From the NCBI GenBank assembly GCA_031253705.1, contig JAIRVW010000209.1, forward strand, positions 1 to 8,554: a stretch of DNA of 8,554 nucleotides, in the 5' to 3' direction. This document shows positions 6,264 through 8,554 of this stretch, piece by piece (the first letter of the stretch is position 1; every line of letters begins with the position of its first letter). Under the pieces are notes generated by a model. The model was not told the origin of the DNA, searched no databases, and worked only from the letters and a program-made list of their open reading frames with translations. Position numbers and translations under genes: made by a program. Origin of the DNA: Brucellaceae bacterium. Lineage in GTDB: Bacteria > Pseudomonadota > Alphaproteobacteria > Rhizobiales > Rhizobiaceae.

Positions 6264-7022
6264 TCACTCATCGTCTTCCGGTATACGTTTATTTTCGTAA
6301 CGGATCAGAAACACGGCCATACCTAGCACCATCAAGGCCAGAGAAAACCAGGTCAGCGCATAGACCAGATGATTATCAGCGAATTTAATCACTGTCAGTC
6401 CGCCTTCCGGCCGGTCAGCACGGTTTTGTTCAGCATTCGCATCAATGAAATAATCCGGCACATTTTTCACATCAACATGTTTGGCAAAAGCCTCAATATC
6501 ACGGGCATACCAGATGTTCTTTTCCGGCTCATTCTGGCGCAGGAAGAAGCCCTTAGGCTCTGTCAGGCGAAGCAGTCCGGTTACAGTCGTTTCACCATCA
6601 ATCTGGCCGCTTGTGCGGTTGAGAGGATCACGTTTGGCATTTGCAACATAACCACGGTTGATGAAGACAATTTCACCATTATCACGCTGAAAAGGCGTAA
6701 CAATCCAATAGCCTGAACCCCGCTCGGTCAGTGCACCGACTGCGATCTCTTTATCATTAAGATAATGGCCTGAAAGCGTCACAGCACGATATTCAAAAGC
6801 TTTCTTGTCAGCATTTTGCCAGACATTCATATCAGGTGCGGAAACAGGGCTTGCATTGATGTTCTGCTCGACACGGGCAATCAGGTCATGTTTCCAGCTC
6901 AGTCGTTTGACCTGCCAGATACCCAGGGCGCTCAGACCGGTGATTAACAGGCCGGCAATCAGAGTAATCAGCACAATTTTCGTGCGCACTGACTTCACTG
7001 TTAAGTTCTGATTTTCTGCCAT
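6264..7022 (-). CDS. SURF1-family haem-copper oxidase assembly protein
   Basis: A 252-residue inner-membrane protein of the SURF1/Shy1 family, which helps insert haem into subunit I of cytochrome c or quinol oxidases. Two transmembrane helices flank a periplasmic domain, at about residues 15-36 and 222-241. Family motifs are clear: GIWQVKRLSWK (34-44), GYWIVTPF (104-111), VFINRGYV (119-126), RLTEPKG (152-158), WYARD (171-175) and NHLVYALTWFSLA (217-229). The ATG at 7022 is preceded by GAGG with good spacing. The gene lies downstream of repC on the same strand across a 133-bp gap, which holds only a weak TTCCT-TCTC-AGGAA dyad (7072-7085) and no clear promoter or terminator. Genes of this family usually sit at the end of cyo or cox operons; no oxidase subunit is visible here, and the gene to the left runs the opposite way, so it is an orphan within the window. 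Confidence 0.93.
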   Translation of the reverse strand: MAENQNLTVKSVRTKIVLITLIAGLLITGLSALGIWQVKRLSWKHDLIARVEQNINASPVSAPDMNVWQNADKKAFEYRAVTLSGHYLNDKEIAVGALTERGSGYWIVTPFQRDNGEIVFINRGYVANAKRDPLNRTSGQIDGETTVTGLLRLTEPKGFFLRQNEPEKNIWYARDIEAFAKHVDVKNVPDYFIDANAEQNRADRPEGGLTVIKFADNHLVYALTWFSLALMVLGMAVFLIRYENKRIPEDDE

Positions 7023-7155
7023 TTTAACCTCATCTATGCCTTTGCCATTTGTACAGGGTCTCTATGCCCTATTCCTTCTCAGGAAAATAACAATTTTGAT
7101 TGCACACAAGAGTTTGAACATCCGGTGGTTATAAAACGAATGATGATCACAGCGT

Positions 7156-8406
7156 TTAATGCCGGGTATTTGAGAGTGCGCGCAATGCCGGTTTTACGCA
7201 ATATTGGCCGCGTTCTGCCTGCTGGGTCAATTTTCGCAAATATCCGCCTGCTGAGTGAATTTTGTCTGATCGTTCAAGCATAGCTGCAAGCGTAACGGCT
7301 GCATTAATCTCTCCCATAATTTCACAAGCCTTTTGCCATGCGGAAGCGGTAATCCCGAGCATCGGACGAATATGCCCTGCGGTGACGATTAAATCGCGCC
7401 ATTGATGAATGCCATGTTGGGCGTAATGACTGATTTGCGGACATTGAAGTAAAATTTCCTGAAGATCAGGGGCAGCTGACGGTGAATGTGGTGTTGTTTC
7501 AGTTTGACGCTTTGGCTGAAGATTTTTTGAAACAGGTTTAGTTGTCTGATTTTCGTGTTTTTGATCCTGTTTCTTATCTAAAGATTCTATATTTGGATTC
7601 TGAATGTGGTGCTCATTTTCGCATACATTGCCGCTCATTTTTTGATCAGAAACCTTTGAAAGATAAAGATTTTCCACCTGATGTCGCAAAATGCTCAGAG
7701 CCTGTTCGCGTTTGCTCAGATTTTCGAGGGTTCCGTTGCGCTCAACGCGGCCGGAAAGTGCCTGTAACTGATCATAAAGCGTGTTCCAGTCCCCTGCCCT
7801 GTTTTCACTTAAAGCAGCGAGAATAGTTTTGGAAATATCTCTGAGATGAATGGTGATATTGAAACGCATTTGCTGCCGGAGACGGGCATGTTCACGTAAC
7901 TCATTTGCATGGGTTTCAATTTCTGCGGCTTTAAAGGTCAGCGGTGACAGGTCAAAACCAAAGGCCATGGCAATTTCACCATTGCTGTCACGACGTACAA
8001 AACGCTTACCGTTCGGGCTGTCACGGCGCAGAATAAAGCCAAGCTCAACCAGAATAGCAATATGCCGGCGGATTGTCGGTGTTGACATTCCGCGCAGACG
8101 CATGGAAAGTTCATGATTGGACGGAAAGACGATCAGCGGTGTACGGCCGTCGAGCATTTTATCCGGATAAAAGCTCAGTAAGGCTTCAAGGACAGCGATA
8201 GTCCGCGAAGACAGCTGATAGGCTTCACGGGCTTCGGTTAAAGCACGCAACAGCTTCCAGCGGTCAACGGATGTATTATCCTGTTCTGTATCACGCGGTG
8301 TCTGACGCAATTCTCTCTGTTGTTGACGAAGTTTTTCGTAACTCAGAAAATGCGCAGCATTCATCATTCGTCCGCCAAAGGGGGACGTCGCAAAATGCTC
8401 AGTCAT
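7156..8406 (-). CDS. repC: RepC replication initiator of a repABC replicon
   Basis: A 416-residue RepC protein, the essential initiator of repABC plasmids and second chromosomes. The N-terminus carries the usual TSPFGGRMM segment (7-15). A winged helix region (about 95-140, including TPTIRRHIAILVELGFILRRD) should bind origin DNA. A hydrophilic, low-complexity linker (about 255-315) follows. The conserved C-terminal domain runs from about 320, with HQWRDLIVTAGHIRPMLGIT (334-353) and SAGGYLRKLT (385-394). The linker is encoded by the AT-rich DNA that should be the origin, so it acts mainly in cis. The ATG at 8406 has GAGG six bases upstream, inside a hairpin. Expression should be limited by the antisense RNA in the spacer to its right, as in other repABC systems. 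repB and repA, expected upstream, lie outside the window. Confidence 0.96.
   Translation of the reverse strand: MTEHFATSPFGGRMMNAAHFLSYEKLRQQQRELRQTPRDTEQDNTSVDRWKLLRALTEAREAYQLSSRTIAVLEALLSFYPDKMLDGRTPLIVFPSNHELSMRLRGMSTPTIRRHIAILVELGFILRRDSPNGKRFVRRDSNGEIAMAFGFDLSPLTFKAAEIETHANELREHARLRQQMRFNITIHLRDISKTILAALSENRAGDWNTLYDQLQALSGRVERNGTLENLSKREQALSILRHQVENLYLSKVSDQKMSGNVCENEHHIQNPNIESLDKKQDQKHENQTTKPVSKNLQPKRQTETTPHSPSAAPDLQEILLQCPQISHYAQHGIHQWRDLIVTAGHIRPMLGITASAWQKACEIMGEINAAVTLAAMLERSDKIHSAGGYLRKLTQQAERGQYCVKPALRALSNTRH
7464..7680. other. Probable replication origin (oriV) inside repC
   Basis: In repABC replicons the origin lies in an AT-rich stretch within repC. Here the segment coding for the variable linker of RepC is clearly richer in A+T than the rest of the gene. 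It carries iterated T-tract elements: TTTTTTGA at 7523-7530, and TTTTTGATC at both 7558-7566 and 7639-7647. It also has two GANTC sites 13 bp apart (7583-7587 and 7596-7600), the target of the cell-cycle methylase CcrM in alphaproteobacteria. The exact borders are my estimate. Confidence 0.65.
8157..8172. repeat. Perfect 16-bp palindrome within repC
   Basis: TTTTATCCGGATAAAA reads the same on both strands and lies in the codons for the FYPDKM segment of RepC. Each strand contains TTATCCGGA, which agrees with the DnaA box TTATCCACA at seven of nine positions, so two DnaA-like boxes overlap head to head. It could be a binding site or simply a coincidence of coding. Confidence 0.35.
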
Positions 8407-8409
8407 TTG

Positions 8410-8427
8410 TTACCTCATTTGAGGCAA
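8410..8427 (-). promoter_or_regulatory. Hairpin enclosing the repC ribosome binding site
   Basis: On the repC strand, TTGCCTC (8427-8421) pairs with GAGGTAA (8416-8410) around an AAAT loop, seven pairs including one G-U. The right arm contains the GAGG Shine-Dalgarno (8416-8413) six bases before the repC ATG. When folded it should hide the site. Known repABC models include such a stem that forms when ctRNA has bound the leader, so this is the likely off-state element. Confidence 0.6.
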
Positions 8428-8442
8428 GCAAAAACACTGCCG

Positions 8443-8529
8443 GAACATTGCCGACTCTTGACTTTTGATCGCGAAAGTGATTCTCTCTAATTGCTACATC
8501 GAAAGAGGGCTTCCGGTTCGGTAACGTTC
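8443..8529 (-). promoter_or_regulatory. Long-range stem in the repC mRNA leader (ctRNA target)
   Basis: On the repC strand, GAACGTTACCGA (8529-8518) can pair with TCGGCAATGTTC (8454-8443) over 12 positions with one G-U and one A-C mismatch, leaving a 63-nt loop. The first arm lies exactly under the loop of the ctRNA, so antisense binding would remove this stem and leave the downstream leader free to fold otherwise. This is a hand-found pairing; no folding energy was computed. Confidence 0.5.
8458..8486 (+). promoter_or_regulatory. Candidate promoter of the antisense ctRNA
   Basis: TTGACT (8458-8463) is a good -35 hexamer. After a 17-bp spacer, TTCTCT (8481-8486) would be the -10, weak by itself but preceded by TG one base upstream (8478-8479), an extended -10. 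An alternative -10, TCTAAT at 8486-8491, would need a 22-bp spacer. The position matches the ctRNA promoter of other repABC spacers. Two GANTC methylation sites (8453-8457 and 8479-8483) flank or overlap it. Confidence 0.6.
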
Positions 8530-8543
8530 AGGGGGCCTTTTTT
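8493..8543 (+). ncRNA. Antisense counter-transcribed RNA (ctRNA, incompatibility RNA) of repABC
   Basis: The repB-repC spacer of this replicon class encodes a small RNA on the strand opposite to repC; it inhibits repC expression and sets copy number and incompatibility. Here a promoter at 8458-8486 predicts a start near 8493, and a terminator ends in the T-run at 8538-8543, giving about 50 nt, near the length known for the family. The RNA is fully complementary to the repC leader, and its loop (8515-8530) faces the leader segment that can form a long-range stem. The 5' end is inferred, not measured, and could be off by several bases. Confidence 0.78.
8508..8543 (+). terminator. Intrinsic terminator of the ctRNA
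   Basis: GGCTTCC (8508-8514) pairs with GGGGGCC (8531-8537) through seven pairs, two of them G-U, closing a 16-nt loop, followed by six T residues (8538-8543). The arrangement matches the terminator hairpin that forms most of the ctRNA in other repABC replicons, and its large loop is the part available for first contact with the repC mRNA. Confidence 0.75.
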
Positions 8544-8554
8544 CTTGCCGTTTT

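Noticed and set aside
7542..8116. Plus-strand frames opposite repC
   Set aside because: These are short antisense shadows of repC with no ribosome binding site or recognisable domain.
8407..8554. RepB-binding parS palindrome in the spacer
   Set aside because: I looked for the GTT-N2-C-N4-G-N2-AAC type pattern and found none; GTTCGGTAACGTTC near 8517 is not symmetrical in the required way.
1..8554. tRNA genes, CRISPR arrays, insertion sequences or transposases
   Set aside because: No cloverleaf-like segment, regular spaced repeats, transposase frame or terminal inverted repeats with target duplications were seen by eye.

Overview
The window looks like part of a repABC replicon (a large plasmid or second chromosome) from an alphaproteobacterium of the order Hyphomicrobiales (Rhizobiales), plausibly Brucellaceae-like. 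The reasons are a clear RepC initiator at the right end on the minus strand, the typical repB-repC spacer carrying a small antisense RNA, moderate base composition (a little over half G+C by eye), and families common in that group. The genus cannot be fixed from the sequence alone.

Left part (1-1925, plus strand): the end of an operon with a 5'-truncated uronate-dehydrogenase-like short-chain reductase (1-723), overlapping by 4 bp an FAD-dependent amine/amino-acid oxidoreductase of the DAO family (720-1925). Next comes a LysR-type regulator of the GcvA-like group (2007-2960). It is preceded by a possible 15-codon leader ORF that has a much better ribosome binding site than the regulator itself. 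A 300-bp non-coding stretch (2961-3261) holds inverted repeats that could be an operator and a leader structure.

Middle part (3262-6230, plus strand): a complete polar-amino-acid type ABC importer in the order ATPase, permease, permease, periplasmic binding protein, with overlapping or closely spaced genes and a strong intrinsic terminator at 6196-6230. With the oxidase, the dehydrogenase and the regulator, the simplest reading is one catabolic unit: a small amino-acid-like or amine-bearing compound is imported, oxidised at C-N by the flavoenzyme, and a sugar-like or acid product is handled by the dehydrogenase. The substrate is not identifiable from sequence.

Right part (6264-8554, minus strand): a SURF1-type haem-copper oxidase assembly factor, unaccompanied by oxidase genes inside the window, lies downstream of repC. 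RepC (7156-8406) contains an AT-rich segment that should be the replication origin. The spacer to the right of repC contains, on the plus strand, the promoter, body and terminator of the incompatibility antisense RNA (ctRNA). On the minus strand, the repC leader can form a hairpin that traps the repC ribosome binding site, and a competing long-range stem whose 5' arm is the ctRNA target. repB and repA should lie just beyond the right edge.
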